A DNA stretch of 64,000 nucleotides from a bacterium. Lineage in GTDB: Bacteria > Orphanbacterota > Orphanbacteria > Orphanbacterales > Orphanbacteraceae. The translations under genes and the position numbers were made by a program. This document shows, piece after piece, positions 35,201 to 43,974 of the stretch; positions within the stretch are counted from its first letter, which is position 1, and every line of letters starts with the position of its first letter. Under the pieces are notes generated by a model. It had not been told where the DNA came from. It ran no database searches and saw only the letters and a program-made list of their open reading frames with translations. The DNA lies in the NCBI GenBank assembly GCA_025782575.1, contig JALGYY010000017.1:423892-487891 (forward strand), read 5' to 3'.

Positions 35201-35886
35201 AGTGCGAGCAAGCGGATCGAATCGCTCAATTCATTGTAGCGGTTCGCTTTTCCGATCTGACGTTTGAGCGAGCGGACACGCTTCTCCACTTCGGCGACAA
35301 TGTCTCGAATACGTACGAGGTCCCCCTCCGTAGCGTCGAGACTGCGGAGGGCGGCTTTCTCCTGGGTTTTGTACTTCATGATGCCGGCCGCCTCTTCGAG
35401 CATGATGCGAAGGTTCGTCGATGTATTGCCGAGAAGCTGATCGGTCATGCTCCTCTCCATTACGGTATAGGCGGAACTTCCGAGCCCTGTATCCATCAGG
35501 AGGTTGCGAATATCCTTCAACCGACAAGGGTTCTTATTGATGAGATATTCGGAGAGGCCCGAGCGATAGACTCGGCGGGTCACCTTGATTTCGGCGTAGT
35601 CGATCGGGAAAGCATGCGTATCGTTCGAGAGCACGAGGGAAACCTCGGCCATTCCGAGCGGCCGCCGGGTTCGCGTACCGTTAAAAATAATATCGTCCAT
35701 CGTCTCCCCACGGAGGAGACGGGGATTCTGCTCTCCAAGCACCCATCGAATGGCGTCGGAGATATTGGATTTGCCGCACCCGTTGGGTCCGATAACACAG
35801 GTCGTGCCTTCGCCGAACGCCACGGTGATTTTATTCATGAATGACTTGAAGCCGAACAGTTCAATTCTCTTTAGAAACATCCCCAC
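32248..35886 (-). CDS. smc: Chromosome segregation protein SMC
   Basis: Full length at 1212 residues (typical 1150-1200). The N-terminal head has Walker A 'GPNGCGKSN'. Two long coiled coils (about 165-510 and 670-1020) flank a hinge with the Gly-rich 'YRHGVRTLL' to 'LLFGGGST' region. The C-terminal head has the ABC signature 'LLSGGERALTAISVLFALY' and Walker B 'FCILDELDAPLDDANV'. SMC compacts and segregates chromosomes with ScpA and ScpB, which are not here. MGMFLKRIELFGFKSF is the standard start; MFLK, two codons later, is an alternative. Upstream on the same strand lies a SPOR-domain protein 24 bases away, and downstream ftsY overlaps. Confidence 0.97.
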   Translation of the reverse strand: MGMFLKRIELFGFKSFMNKITVAFGEGTTCVIGPNGCGKSNISDAIRWVLGEQNPRLLRGETMDDIIFNGTRTRRPLGMAEVSLVLSNDTHAFPIDYAEIKVTRRVYRSGLSEYLINKNPCRLKDIRNLLMDTGLGSSAYTVMERSMTDQLLGNTSTNLRIMLEEAAGIMKYKTQEKAALRSLDATEGDLVRIRDIVAEVEKRVRSLKRQIGKANRYNELSDSIRLLALAGGRLELERLAGESDEKRARFDSIRDRHEEISGRLAGLDAEVEKETLNLRSREEGLKTAQNALDITLGRIERIASSQLVLEERTSGISERRARLEREIEEANARIRETVESRQAKLAERDEASKQIEEAEAGLLGRRDQNAAVQSEVEKAKDRLLAKKQVALDLFRGESDKRNELGNLETALKSLETRDERLKSQLGALEAENEPHEAQERRAAELAKERSREVTRLREERDQAELDLEQLRTERAEVSEKVILLQGKKESLQSTLALLTRLRDEFEGYRHGVRTLLTDEHGKDSVLGVVGELMDVEPAEYLPAFENAIGDALQCVVVSEEADALELLRFLREGEKGWATLLPRDRFRLLHDEMPDDLKNRPGVIGSASQFVRSGEATEDVIRFLLGEVILVNDMDTARALAHEERYRLFRFVTPAGEGARYPGLLFGGGSTGDHMGIFERRSRISEIEEELSGVTVDLKKGEIRKRDLDESFDRNRIERDQLIRTLDESVSRAEEAARGKERIHTALGKGREAIGRVRIEIEEITREKGRLRTQISTVSKEFESIGAHGNEADRSLREIEAEMVEFEMKREESRKILTAAQVALAEMKGRLRSLESEVHSLERRETELTEEIGRKQDDREQFATTLQEIAATVSGLKEEEAGLSEKKERETEIRDEVLVLVNRISDEIRERSESARGDRKAREAYAEEMHALEMRLQEIGIGRINLLERVEEEFGLSETEIREADIDVDSVADRTEAEMKEELHTLRESVKRLGPVNLVALDEFDEENDRYEFLTEQEEDLIQARDSLRETVAAVDLKARSLFLDTFQKVRKNFSEVFRTLFQEGEADLIMVDEANPLESDLEIVARPGQKRAQRIALLSGGERALTAISVLFALYLEKPSPFCILDELDAPLDDANVGRFLEMVKRFGKRTQFVVITHNRQTMEAANYLYGVTMQESGVSRVVSVRLGDEAVENEDEAIRSIQGGSAQVAS

Positions 35887-35910
35887 CTCCCGGGAAAGAA
35901 CATCCGCCGC

Positions 35911-37623
35911 TCAAGAAGAGACACGGACCACGAGTGCGTAAGTGAGCTGGAATCTTTCCTTTACTTCTTCTGAGAAGCGATAGGCTTCCGACCGGGAAGA
36001 AAACCTGCCGAGAATGATACGGTGCCAGATTCCCTTGCCCGGCACGTCGGCGACCATGATGGTTACCGTCACTCCGGCATCCGAATAATGCTTTGAAGTT
36101 TCAACGGCTTCGGCATTGGTTGGAAATGACTCCACATGAACGCCGTACAGCTTCTGACCCGCAGGAGGGGGCGTACGCCGGACCGACTTTTCCTGGACAA
36201 TCGACTGTTCGCCGGTTCCGCCCGCCTGACCTGTCGTCCCCTTGTCGACCGACTCGGCAACAGGCGGCTTTACGGCAGACCGGGCGGCAGGCTTCTCGGT
36301 TTTCGGCTCTTCGCGAACTGAAGCGGTGACGACCTCCGAAGTCTTGACGTCAGGAGTCTTCGCCTCCGACTCAAGAGCGGCCTCTCGAATCGGGGAGGGG
36401 TCATCCGGCAACTTCGTCTCTTCCCCCTCAGCCGCGATAGACTTAGACGGCTTCTGGACGGCGGGAGAGATGGTACCAGTCGTCACCGTGGCCGGTTCCC
36501 TGCCGGCTAACCGGGTCCCACCGGTGGGCAGCTCGAATCGATCCCGCATGAAAACGAAGGACAGCAGCAGACCGGCCACGACGCAGACCGCCACAAACCC
36601 GAGCGCAATCCGGCCAAGGGGTAGCTTCGCCTTCTCATTGGCTCCGGAACGAATGGAGGGGCTCTTGCCGGCCGAGGCCGTACGGGGAGATGGACGGGAT
36701 GATTTCGGCCTGGTCGTTGAAGGGGGCGCAGCGCCTTTCCCGCTTCGTGCGGCCCTAGCCGGCGCATCAGCCGCCGGGCCATCAGTTTTCTCTTTCGAGA
36801 CAGAGGCTCCTGCTCCGGCCGGCATACCCGATACAGCAGACTCTGTTTCGGCTGATTCCCCGGCAGAAGCGGGGAAACGCGGCTGATCGCTTTCGGGAAG
36901 CGTCTCTCTCGGCGCGCCGATCATTCCTTCTACCTGATTCTCTTCCACATTTCCGGCAACAGCGCCCGCCAGCGTGATGGATGTCACCCGTCCCACCGGC
37001 AACTGCTCTCTCAAGTCGCTGAGATTGTCTTTCTCGCCAAGGATCACAAGCGTTCTGTCTGCCCGGCGAAGCAAAGGCGATACCGCACCCGTCTCGCTCT
37101 TCAGCGGCGCGGCGATCAGCACGAACGGAGCCTGCTCACGTAGTGTGTTCAAGACTGCGTCCACGTCATTTTCCAGGAAGAAGTCGATCGGATTGGGAGG
37201 GGGCGATCCGACGGTGATGACCTGCATGCGGTCATCGGATGTCTTTCGAAGGGTCGCCTCGACAGAGGATCCCCAGAGCACCATATCGGTGAGACCTTCA
37301 TCCGGCTGGTAGGGGAATGGCTTCTGCAGAGCCGGCTCATCGAAGCAGGCATCGACGAGGAGCACTTTGGAGCGCTTCATGGCCGCCCGGGCGAGACCGA
37401 CAGCGGCGACGATCCCCTCGTAACCCGACCCCGCGAGAGCGACAAACAGCAATCCCGGCATTCCACCGGTCTTCTCGAGGCCCGTAAACACACCGTCCAG
37501 AAACATTTCGAGATCCGGATCAAGCGGTCTGTCGATCGCAATGGATCCGGAAGGCATGCCCCGGGTCACCACACCACCCAGATCGATCACCGAAGTTACT
37601 TCAGAGTCGGTGTCGTGCTTCAT
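35911..37623 (-). CDS. Degenerate ParA/BY-kinase-like domain fused to a C-terminal SPOR domain
   Basis: About 570 residues from the ATG at 37623 (GGAGCAGGG just upstream). The frame is open to 37752, but that part runs into the selA end. The N-terminal domain (about 55-235) follows the MinD/CpsD pattern: 'LFVALAGSGYEGIVAAVGLARAA' (part), 'VLLVDACFDEPALQKPF', 'VLIAAPL'. The Walker A lacks the GK[ST] residues, so nucleotide binding is doubtful. A low-complexity Ala/Pro/Ser linker leads to one transmembrane helix ('GRIALGFVAVCVVAGLLLSF', about 340-360). A periplasmic linker then leads to a SPOR domain (about 490-565, 'YGVHVESFPTNAEAVETSKHY' in part). SPOR domains bind denuded peptidoglycan at division sites. 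Placement between selA and smc suggests a role linking chromosome organisation and division; this is inference. Confidence 0.75.
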   Translation of the reverse strand: MKHDTDSEVTSVIDLGGVVTRGMPSGSIAIDRPLDPDLEMFLDGVFTGLEKTGGMPGLLFVALAGSGYEGIVAAVGLARAAMKRSKVLLVDACFDEPALQKPFPYQPDEGLTDMVLWGSSVEATLRKTSDDRMQVITVGSPPPNPIDFFLENDVDAVLNTLREQAPFVLIAAPLKSETGAVSPLLRRADRTLVILGEKDNLSDLREQLPVGRVTSITLAGAVAGNVEENQVEGMIGAPRETLPESDQPRFPASAGESAETESAVSGMPAGAGASVSKEKTDGPAADAPARAARSGKGAAPPSTTRPKSSRPSPRTASAGKSPSIRSGANEKAKLPLGRIALGFVAVCVVAGLLLSFVFMRDRFELPTGGTRLAGREPATVTTGTISPAVQKPSKSIAAEGEETKLPDDPSPIREAALESEAKTPDVKTSEVVTASVREEPKTEKPAARSAVKPPVAESVDKGTTGQAGGTGEQSIVQEKSVRRTPPPAGQKLYGVHVESFPTNAEAVETSKHYSDAGVTVTIMVADVPGKGIWHRIILGRFSSRSEAYRFSEEVKERFQLTYALVVRVSS

Positions 37624-37645
37624 CCCTGCTCCATCGGCAGCCCGT

Positions 37646-39058
37646 TCAAGATCGAGCCGCCTGAGCCGCCTCGGCGATTGCATCGGCGACCAACCCGAGT
37701 TCGTCCGCAAAGATGGTCCGCGGATCGATCCATACCTTGTCATTTCGGACACGAACGATCACAGGCGGATCCTGCATGCGAAGCCGCCGGGCAATATCCT
37801 CCGGCCTGATCCCATCGAAGACCAATCCCAACAGGATGGTCGCCATCGGAGGCTGGCCGATCGCTCCGCCCCCCGCCTCGGATTCCCCCTCGGTGATTTC
37901 TATATCCACCTGGAGGCCGTCCCGGGCGAGAAGCTGATCGCGAAGCGCGTCAGCGTCTTCCCTTATATCGCGGAAAGGCCGGGAAATCAAACGCAAAACG
38001 GGAATCTGCTCCCTGGCTCGGGGCTCATCCAGATAGCGGAGAAGAGTCGCTTCCAGCAAGGCGATCGTGACCTTGCCCGGACGGACGGCACGGAGGACGG
38101 GGCAGGAGCGGATTTTCTCCACAGTCTCCCGCCTCCCCACGATCAGCCCCGCCTGGACTGAACCGAGCAGCTTGTCACCGCTCATCATGATGACATCGGG
38201 TCCGGCCCGAAGTTCGCTTGCCACGGGGGGCTCCCCCCCCTCGCCGACCGGCAGAAACGCGCCGCTCCCAAGGTCATAGAGGAGAGGTATCCCCGCCTCC
38301 CGGGCCACTTCGGCCAGCTCGCCCGTGTCGACCTTCGCGGTGAAGCCTTCCTGCCTGAAATTCGAGAGGTGGACCTTGAGAATCGCGCCGGTTTCCGGTT
38401 TCAACGCACGCCTGTAGTCATCGAGATGGGTCCTGTTCGTGGTCCCGACCTCGACGAGCTTCGCCCCGCTTGCCTCCATGATCTCAGGGAGCCGGAAACT
38501 CCCCCCGATCTCGATCAGCTCGCCCCTGGAAACGATCACTTCCCTTCCCCGAGCAACGGCATGGAGCGTGGTGAGAAGGGCGGCCGCGCAGTTATTGACT
38601 GCCAGCGCCATCTCTGCCCCGGTCAGATGGCAGAGGAGTCGCGAAACGTGGTCATGCCGGGATCCCCGCTTCCCATCTTCCAGGTCGTATTCCAGGTTGG
38701 AGTAACGCTCGGCGATCATGCGGGCATGATCAAATGCCTCGGGGGCGATCGGCGCCCGGCCCAGATTAGTATGGATCACGATACCGGTGGCATTCACCAC
38801 CCGTCTGAGGGAAGGCCGCATGTATCGAGCGACTTCGCCGGCGATCGATTCCACATACGTCTCGGGAGAGCTTATGCGATCCGGATCAGGGCCCCCTCCC
38901 GCGAGAAGCTCTCTTCTGACTCCGTCCAGCACCTTCCGGATCGAACCGACAACGATCGCCCGAGGGTACTTTTCGATCAGCTCTTTCACGACGGTTGACT
39001 CGAGCAGGAGATCAGTTGAAGGGAGGTGCCTCAATCGGGATGATGGATCGGTAGACAT
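37646..39058 (-). CDS. selA: L-seryl-tRNA(Sec) selenium transferase SelA
   Basis: About 470 residues, normal for SelA. 'VVNATGIVIHTNLGRAPI' marks the N-terminal region. The PLP-binding Lys is in 'MMSGDKLLGSVQAGLIVG', with 'LYDLGSGAF' before it. It converts Ser-tRNA(Sec) to Sec-tRNA(Sec) using selenophosphate, so the genome should also encode SelB, SelC and SelD; none is in this window. I start at the ATG 39058 (MSTDPSSRLRHLPS). The longer frame to 39130 begins with the -35 hexamer of the promoter described below and cannot be translated from that transcript. It heads a unit that continues into the SPOR protein, smc and ftsY. Confidence 0.93.
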   Translation of the reverse strand: MSTDPSSRLRHLPSTDLLLESTVVKELIEKYPRAIVVGSIRKVLDGVRRELLAGGGPDPDRISSPETYVESIAGEVARYMRPSLRRVVNATGIVIHTNLGRAPIAPEAFDHARMIAERYSNLEYDLEDGKRGSRHDHVSRLLCHLTGAEMALAVNNCAAALLTTLHAVARGREVIVSRGELIEIGGSFRLPEIMEASGAKLVEVGTTNRTHLDDYRRALKPETGAILKVHLSNFRQEGFTAKVDTGELAEVAREAGIPLLYDLGSGAFLPVGEGGEPPVASELRAGPDVIMMSGDKLLGSVQAGLIVGRRETVEKIRSCPVLRAVRPGKVTIALLEATLLRYLDEPRAREQIPVLRLISRPFRDIREDADALRDQLLARDGLQVDIEITEGESEAGGGAIGQPPMATILLGLVFDGIRPEDIARRLRMQDPPVIVRVRNDKVWIDPRTIFADELGLVADAIAEAAQAARS

Positions 39059-39101
39059 GGCATGACTCGGCGTGGGTCCATGTGAAGTTGATGACCATCT
39101 C

Positions 39102-39130
39102 AATTTATCAGAGGGGGCGTGGGGGGTCAA
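39102..39130 (-). promoter_or_regulatory. Sigma70-like promoter of the selA-SPOR-smc-ftsY unit
   Basis: On the minus strand TTGACC (39125-39130) is followed after 17 bases by TAAATT (39102-39107). The transcript would start near 39095, some 37 bases before the selA ATG at 39058. The preceding gene dcd ends at 39170. Confidence 0.6.
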
Positions 39131-39169
39131 CAGGTGCCGATCGCAGGAAGACCGTAATGATGGAACAAT

Positions 39170-39733
39170 TCAGATTTTCGGCGGGGTAACCTCTCTCTGC
39201 GCCTGGTATCTGCCCTGTTTGTCCTTGTACGATGTCTCACAGGGCTCATTCCCCGCTAGAAAAAGCAACTGGGCGATTCCTTCGTTCGCGTAGATTCGGG
39301 CTGGCCGGGAATTCGTATTGACGATCGAAATCGTGGCATGCCCCTCCCAGTCCGGCTCAAACGGGGTCACATTGACCAGGATCCCCGCCCGTGCGTATGT
39401 CGACTTGCCATAGCAGATCGTAATCACGTCGCGGGGTATCCGGAAATACTCGACCGTCTTTCCGAGGACCATCGAGTTCGGAGGAATGACGCAGATTTCG
39501 GTGTCGATCATTTCATAGAGGGACTCGTCGATCGATTTGGGATCGACAGGCTCCGAAGGAGCCGCCACGGGTTCGCGGCTCACGCGGAACTCGCCGCCAA
39601 TTCGAAAATCATAGCCATATGCAGATAGACCGTACGAAATGACCCCCTCCCGCTTCTTACCTTCGGCGAACGGTTCGATCATCCCGTGTTCGATCGCCAT
39701 TCGCCGAATCCACTTATCGGAATAGGCGGCCAC
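39170..39733 (-). CDS. dcd: dCTP deaminase
   Basis: A 187-residue trimeric deaminase of the dUTPase fold: '[13 protein letters not shown]', '[29 protein letters not shown]' (in part, with the catalytic Glu in PFEPDWEGH) and 'EGIAQLLFL'. It converts dCTP to dUTP, the precursor of dTMP. Whether it also has dUTPase activity (the bifunctional form) cannot be decided. The start is a GTG at 39733 with AGAAGGAGA upstream. It lies 20 bases after the PP-loop enzyme gene on the same strand, so the two are likely co-transcribed. Confidence 0.94.
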   Translation of the reverse strand: MAAYSDKWIRRMAIEHGMIEPFAEGKKREGVISYGLSAYGYDFRIGGEFRVSREPVAAPSEPVDPKSIDESLYEMIDTEICVIPPNSMVLGKTVEYFRIPRDVITICYGKSTYARAGILVNVTPFEPDWEGHATISIVNTNSRPARIYANEGIAQLLFLAGNEPCETSYKDKQGRYQAQREVTPPKI

Positions 39734-39753
39734 TTCTCTCCTTCTCAGTTTGA

Positions 39754-40797
39754 TCAGGCATGCACACCGAGCAGAATCGACTCTTCCCGCGCCATAGGAG
39801 CCACTTCGAGCAGACGATCTTCGTCGCCTTTCTGTAATCGAATCGGGACAAGCGTGTCGAGCTTTCCTTTGCCGTAAGACGCCGTAATGGCCGCCCCCAT
39901 CAACAGGTCCTGTTCAGTCGGCTCGCCAAGAAGCAAAGCGACAGGCCCGGACAGATCCTCCGCCTCCAGTCTCCAGCCGATACGGCGATGGAAGTGAAGA
40001 AACCGGCATTCCCCTTCGTCCCTCGCGACGATCAGCTTGGCTGTTGGAGAAATGCGGAAGTGCCGGCCCGTCTTCAAAAGAAAGATCTCTTCCCGCTCCA
40101 GGCGCTCATCCATTCCGCCCGGCCGGTGTTCGAAAAGATCCCTTAGACGTTCGGCGAATGACTTGTCTACGAGAGAACAGCAGCCGCCGGCAGGACTCGG
40201 GTAATCGGTAATACCGAGCTCTTCCGCAATACGCATCTGTACTTTCCGACCCCGCCCGACAATGTCGAGGAGCTTCTCCCTGTCCACCCAGCCCTTCTGC
40301 TCGGGAATGCTCGGTTCGAGCAGTTTGGCTGAAAGCGGCCGGAGGAGCAGACCTTCGAGATTGCTTTCTTTCTCGAGCATGCGAAGCGCCGCGCGATACT
40401 GGGACATCGGCCTCTGCCCCATGACCTCACCGGTAAAGACGAACTCGGCTCCCCGCTTCACCCGCATCTCTCCCGCAAGCGAAAGCATCTTGCTCCGACA
40501 ATCGAGACAAGGGTTGAAAGCGGAGCCGTAACCATGCTTGGGCTTGGTCAGGACATCCCAATACTGGTCGTAAATATCCACCATCTCGACGGCCACGCCG
40601 AGAGCCTCGCCCGCTTTCAGCGCGTCGTGGCGGTAGACCTCTCCGGGAGTCTTTCGGATTTTCTCCTGTGTGTCAGACAGGCAGAAACCCGTGTTGAAAT
40701 TGACTGCGAGAACCTCGATCCCCTGATCCATCATCATCTTGACAGCCAGGGTCGAGTCCAGCCCGCCGGAGAGGAGCCCGATTGCTTTGACTCCCAT
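39754..40797 (-). CDS. PP-loop ATPase of the ThiI/MnmA-like tRNA thiolation group
   Basis: A 347-residue enzyme. The ATP pyrophosphatase loop '[16 protein letters not shown]' is at the N-terminus. '[12 protein letters not shown]' and '[11 protein letters not shown]' supply conserved cysteines. The C-terminal ~100 residues ('[19 protein letters not shown]') resemble the NFACT-R/DUF814 RNA-binding domain. Proteins of this arrangement occur in delta-proteobacteria and related phyla. They are usually annotated as tRNA thiouridylases, but they lack the THUMP domain of ThiI and the MnmA C-terminus. The sulfur acceptor position is unknown. AGGAGGTCTT precedes the ATG. It is 8 bases after the dehydrogenase gene and probably in the same operon with dcd. 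Confidence 0.8.
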   Translation of the reverse strand: MGVKAIGLLSGGLDSTLAVKMMMDQGIEVLAVNFNTGFCLSDTQEKIRKTPGEVYRHDALKAGEALGVAVEMVDIYDQYWDVLTKPKHGYGSAFNPCLDCRSKMLSLAGEMRVKRGAEFVFTGEVMGQRPMSQYRAALRMLEKESNLEGLLLRPLSAKLLEPSIPEQKGWVDREKLLDIVGRGRKVQMRIAEELGITDYPSPAGGCCSLVDKSFAERLRDLFEHRPGGMDERLEREEIFLLKTGRHFRISPTAKLIVARDEGECRFLHFHRRIGWRLEAEDLSGPVALLLGEPTEQDLLMGAAITASYGKGKLDTLVPIRLQKGDEDRLLEVAPMAREESILLGVHA

Positions 40798-40805
40798 AAG
40801 ACCTC

Positions 40806-41987
40806 CTATAGTGCCGCGATGATCGCGTCCGTCATCTGCTGCGTGGTGGCCGCTCCTTCGTCGATCGCCTGGGCGGATCCACGAAGACGCTTCATATCAT
40901 ACGTCTGTACCTTGCAATCGGCGACAACGCCACCGACCGCGTCACGAATCTTCTTTGCAGTTGCCCTCTCGCCGATATGGTCGAGCATCATGCAACCGGT
41001 AAGAATCATTGCCATCGGGTTTACGATCGAAGGCTCGAGAGCGGCATACTTGGGCGCACTCCCATGAGTCGGTTCGAAGATCGCGCACTTCTCGCCGATA
41101 TTCGCGCTGGCCGCGAAACCGAGGCCGCCGACAAGCCCTGCAAAACCATCGGACACAATGTCACCGAACATGTTCCCCGAAACGATCACTCCGTATATTT
41201 CCGGATTCTTGGTGAGCCACATCATCTGGGCGTCGATATTGGTATCCCAGAGATCGATTCCCGGATAGTCGGCTGCGATGTCCTTGCCGACCGAGAGCAT
41301 CATCCCCGAAGTCTCACGGATGACATTCGGTTTCTCGCATACGGTGACATTGCTGTACCCGAATTTCTTGGCATACTCGAACGCTGCGCGGACGATCCGT
41401 TCGCAGGCGCCCCTCGTGAAGATCCGGGTCGACACGGCGAGATCTTTTCGCGGAGCGGATGCGAAATTCTTCATCTTCGGGTGGGTCATGAGAGCGTCAT
41501 AGACCTGGTCCGGAGGGTTGGTCCACTCCACGCCACCGTAAAGACCCTCGGTATTCTGGCGGAAGATCACGGTGTTCACTTCCGGCTCATCGATGCCGCC
41601 GTCCCTGGTTCGACGCACGAAGTTCAGGGGGTTTCCAACGAACGAAATACAGGGGCGGATCGAAATGTCGAGATCGAAGTACTGTCGGAGTTTCACAATG
41701 GGACTGTAGTAAGTAAAGCCCTTGTCTCGAAGAGAGGGATCGAGTTCCTCGGTTGCTTTGTCCTTAGGTTTTGATGTGATGGCACCGAAAAGACCGATCG
41801 GGTGTTTCTCCAGCAATTCGATCGTTCGGTCTGGCAGCGGGTTCCCCTCGGACTTCCAGAACTCCCAGCCAATATCTCCATGCACCCACTCAGCCTCGAA
41901 TCCGGCCGCTCCGAGAACGCGGATGGCTTCGGGAAGAACGACCTGGCCGATCCCGTCTCCCGGGAGTGCCACGATGGTTCGCTTCAA
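40806..41987 (-). CDS. Isocitrate/isopropylmalate dehydrogenase family protein
   Basis: About 393 residues of the beta-decarboxylating dehydrogenase family. Signatures are '[20 protein letters not shown]' at the N-terminus, substrate-binding '[14 protein letters not shown]', the conserved Lys/Asn in '[13 protein letters not shown]', the metal Asp region '[20 protein letters not shown]', and the NAD-binding '[10 protein letters not shown]'. Isocitrate, isopropylmalate or homoisocitrate are possible substrates. The absence of leu genes nearby slightly favours isocitrate, but this is not decisive. The start is a TTG at 41987 with AGGAGGAAG five bases before it; the frame is open to 42239 without any family similarity. 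It begins a likely operon with the PP-loop enzyme and dcd. Confidence 0.88.
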   Translation of the reverse strand: MKRTIVALPGDGIGQVVLPEAIRVLGAAGFEAEWVHGDIGWEFWKSEGNPLPDRTIELLEKHPIGLFGAITSKPKDKATEELDPSLRDKGFTYYSPIVKLRQYFDLDISIRPCISFVGNPLNFVRRTRDGGIDEPEVNTVIFRQNTEGLYGGVEWTNPPDQVYDALMTHPKMKNFASAPRKDLAVSTRIFTRGACERIVRAAFEYAKKFGYSNVTVCEKPNVIRETSGMMLSVGKDIAADYPGIDLWDTNIDAQMMWLTKNPEIYGVIVSGNMFGDIVSDGFAGLVGGLGFAASANIGEKCAIFEPTHGSAPKYAALEPSIVNPMAMILTGCMMLDHIGERATAKKIRDAVGGVVADCKVQTYDMKRLRGSAQAIDEGAATTQQMTDAIIAAL

Positions 41988-42072
41988 GGGACTTCCTCCT
42001 GCTTGCAGGCGGTCCGGCCGCCATTTTTCGAGTGAAATCTGGTCGATCACCGACACAGGCGATCTAATGGAT

Positions 42073-42102
42073 AGTGTACTGTTTTTGGCGTCGTGGGGCC
42101 AA
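42073..42102 (-). promoter_or_regulatory. Possible promoter of the dehydrogenase operon
   Basis: On the minus strand TTGGCC (42097-42102) and TACACT (42073-42078) are 18 bases apart, upstream of the TTG start at 41987. Each hexamer matches four of six consensus bases. The 200 bases between 41988 and 42189 show nothing else I can name. Confidence 0.35.
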
Positions 42103-42189
42103 CCGAATCGGGTGCTTCGGGCGATCGGTGCTACCGTGTGTACTGGCCCGTGAGGGATTCTACAGACAGAATACCGACAAAAGTCAGCG

Positions 42190-43974
42190 CTATAAGCGGG
42201 GTGTAATCGTAAGCGTCTTCCCACGGGAAAAGGCGTCACGCAGGCCCTGAAGCAGTGCCTCGAACTGCGGGTAGGGCGGGGCGTCCGGCGGGCAACTCTC
42301 GAGTGTCTCGATCGCCTCTTTCACCCGGCCCTGATAATTCTGGGCGACCGCCAGCCTGAAATAGATCTCCCGATTCTCCGAGTCGGCTTCCAGTATGCGC
42401 CTGTACAGAAGCTCCGCTTCTCGATAGCTCCCGCTCAGGATACGAACCGATGCACGGCCCTTGAGAGCGGGCAGGTAGCCATCCATTTCGTCGATGGCTC
42501 TACCGAACTCAGCTTCGGCCTTCTCGATATTCTCCGCCTGAAGCGACAGAAAACCCTGGTGTGTGTAGAACTTGGCTCGCTGCCGCCGATTGAACTTCGC
42601 CACCTCTTCTTTGGGATCGGGAAGTCCTTCGAAGGAATCCTTCATCTTCCGGCCCGAAGAAATATAGCCGAGCGCCGCCAGCCGCGCTTTCTGCTCTTCG
42701 CCGATCGCCCCCATCACGGTCTCGACTTGCTTGACAAGCGATTCGTCCCGCAGATGTTTCCGCATGATTTTTCCGAGGCGGATCGCCGCCGGATTCTCAG
42801 GGTCGTAGAGATTCACCGTCTCGTCCGGATCGCCTCTCATGTCATAGAGTTCGCGTTTCGGCGCTTCGATATACTTCCATTTCAGGGTCCGGATCGATCG
42901 GGTGGGGCTCCACCCATAATGAAAATAGCCTGAAAACGCTTCGGAGTACACGGGGACCTCATCGAATTCGTCCTCTCGAAGTATCGCTCCCAGGGAACGG
43001 CCGTCAATCGGGTAGGGTGGCTCGAGCCCCATCAGTTCCGTAATGGTCGGCAGGATATCAATATTGCGAACGAACTTGCTCGTCCGCCTGCCCGGGGTGA
43101 CCCGTCCCGGATACTTGATGATCAAGGGAGTTCGAATTGTTTGATCATAAACAAAGAACCCATGCTCGGCCTCCCCGTGATCGCCGAGACTCTCACCATG
43201 GTCCCCTGACAGCACGACAAGAAGATCATCCGCAATGCCATCGTGCCTGAGACCTTCGAGCAGGCGGCCGATTTCGCGGTCGGTGAACGCCACCTCCCCC
43301 TCGTAGTTTCGCCCTTGGTACTGCTGCTGAAACGGCGGAGGAGGATCGTACTGCGAATGAGGGTCGAAGTAGTGCAGGAACAGAAAAAACGGCTTCTTCC
43401 GCCCCCTATCGACCCACGCGAGAGCCCGATCCGTCACTTCATCGGCCCGCCGCTCGAGACCGGCGCCGAGTGCGATTCCGGATTTCTTCATCGCCCCGGA
43501 GAATACCGTCATTTCCTCGGGAAACGAGTCATCGTAGTGGTCGAATCCTTGAGACAGATTTCGTTCTTCGGCGAGAACGGTCGAGCCGAGAATCGCTCCC
43601 GTCCGATATCCCGCCGATTGAAATATTTCGGCCATCGTCGTGAACTGACCATGAAGATCCATGTCATTCGCGCGCACCTGGTGCCGGTAGGGATAGAGAG
43701 ACGTCATCATCGTACACATCGAAGGGAGAGTATAGGCTGCCTGCGAGAACGCGTTTTCGAACAGCATCCCTTCTGAGGCAAGGCGGTCGATCGAAGGCGT
43801 TCTGACCAGAGTGGAACCGTAACACCCGATGCGATCCAGACGGATCGTGTCGATTACGATAAAGAGGACACTCGGTCCATCCGGCACCGACCGGCCGCAT
43901 GCCATGCCCGACAGAATCCCGAGAAGAATGAGAGCATATGCCCGTTGAATCGCTCTCCTGTACCGTCCTTTCAT
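42190..43974 (-). CDS. Sulfatase-fold lipoprotein with TPR tail (third of three)
   Basis: A 594-residue protein with a lipobox (SGMAC, Cys about 26). The alkaline-phosphatase/sulfatase domain (about 35-400) has the first metal Asp in 'FIVIDTIRLDRIGCYG' and the later 'GDHGESLGDHGEAEHGFFVYD'. The nucleophile segment reads 'YTLPSMCTMMTSLYP'. Compared with sulfatases (C-x-P-S-R), Thr82 occupies the Cys position and Met the Arg position, so it cannot form formylglycine. Thr nucleophiles are known in this superfamily (EptA, LtaS), so phospho-transfer or phosphodiester cleavage is likelier than sulfate hydrolysis. Three to four TPRs follow (about 460-580). Its ATG overlaps the previous gene's stop by four bases. 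Confidence 0.85.
   Translation of the reverse strand: MKGRYRRAIQRAYALILLGILSGMACGRSVPDGPSVLFIVIDTIRLDRIGCYGSTLVRTPSIDRLASEGMLFENAFSQAAYTLPSMCTMMTSLYPYRHQVRANDMDLHGQFTTMAEIFQSAGYRTGAILGSTVLAEERNLSQGFDHYDDSFPEEMTVFSGAMKKSGIALGAGLERRADEVTDRALAWVDRGRKKPFFLFLHYFDPHSQYDPPPPFQQQYQGRNYEGEVAFTDREIGRLLEGLRHDGIADDLLVVLSGDHGESLGDHGEAEHGFFVYDQTIRTPLIIKYPGRVTPGRRTSKFVRNIDILPTITELMGLEPPYPIDGRSLGAILREDEFDEVPVYSEAFSGYFHYGWSPTRSIRTLKWKYIEAPKRELYDMRGDPDETVNLYDPENPAAIRLGKIMRKHLRDESLVKQVETVMGAIGEEQKARLAALGYISSGRKMKDSFEGLPDPKEEVAKFNRRQRAKFYTHQGFLSLQAENIEKAEAEFGRAIDEMDGYLPALKGRASVRILSGSYREAELLYRRILEADSENREIYFRLAVAQNYQGRVKEAIETLESCPPDAPPYPQFEALLQGLRDAFSRGKTLTITPRL

Noticed and set aside
37541-38161. Plus-strand 206-codon frame across selA and the SPOR gene
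   Set aside because: It is a shadow of two motif-supported minus-strand genes.
41988-42239. Long N-terminal extension of the isocitrate/isopropylmalate dehydrogenase
   Set aside because: It lacks similarity, overlaps the end of the sulfatase-fold gene region and contains a possible promoter; AGGAGGAAG supports the TTG at 41987.
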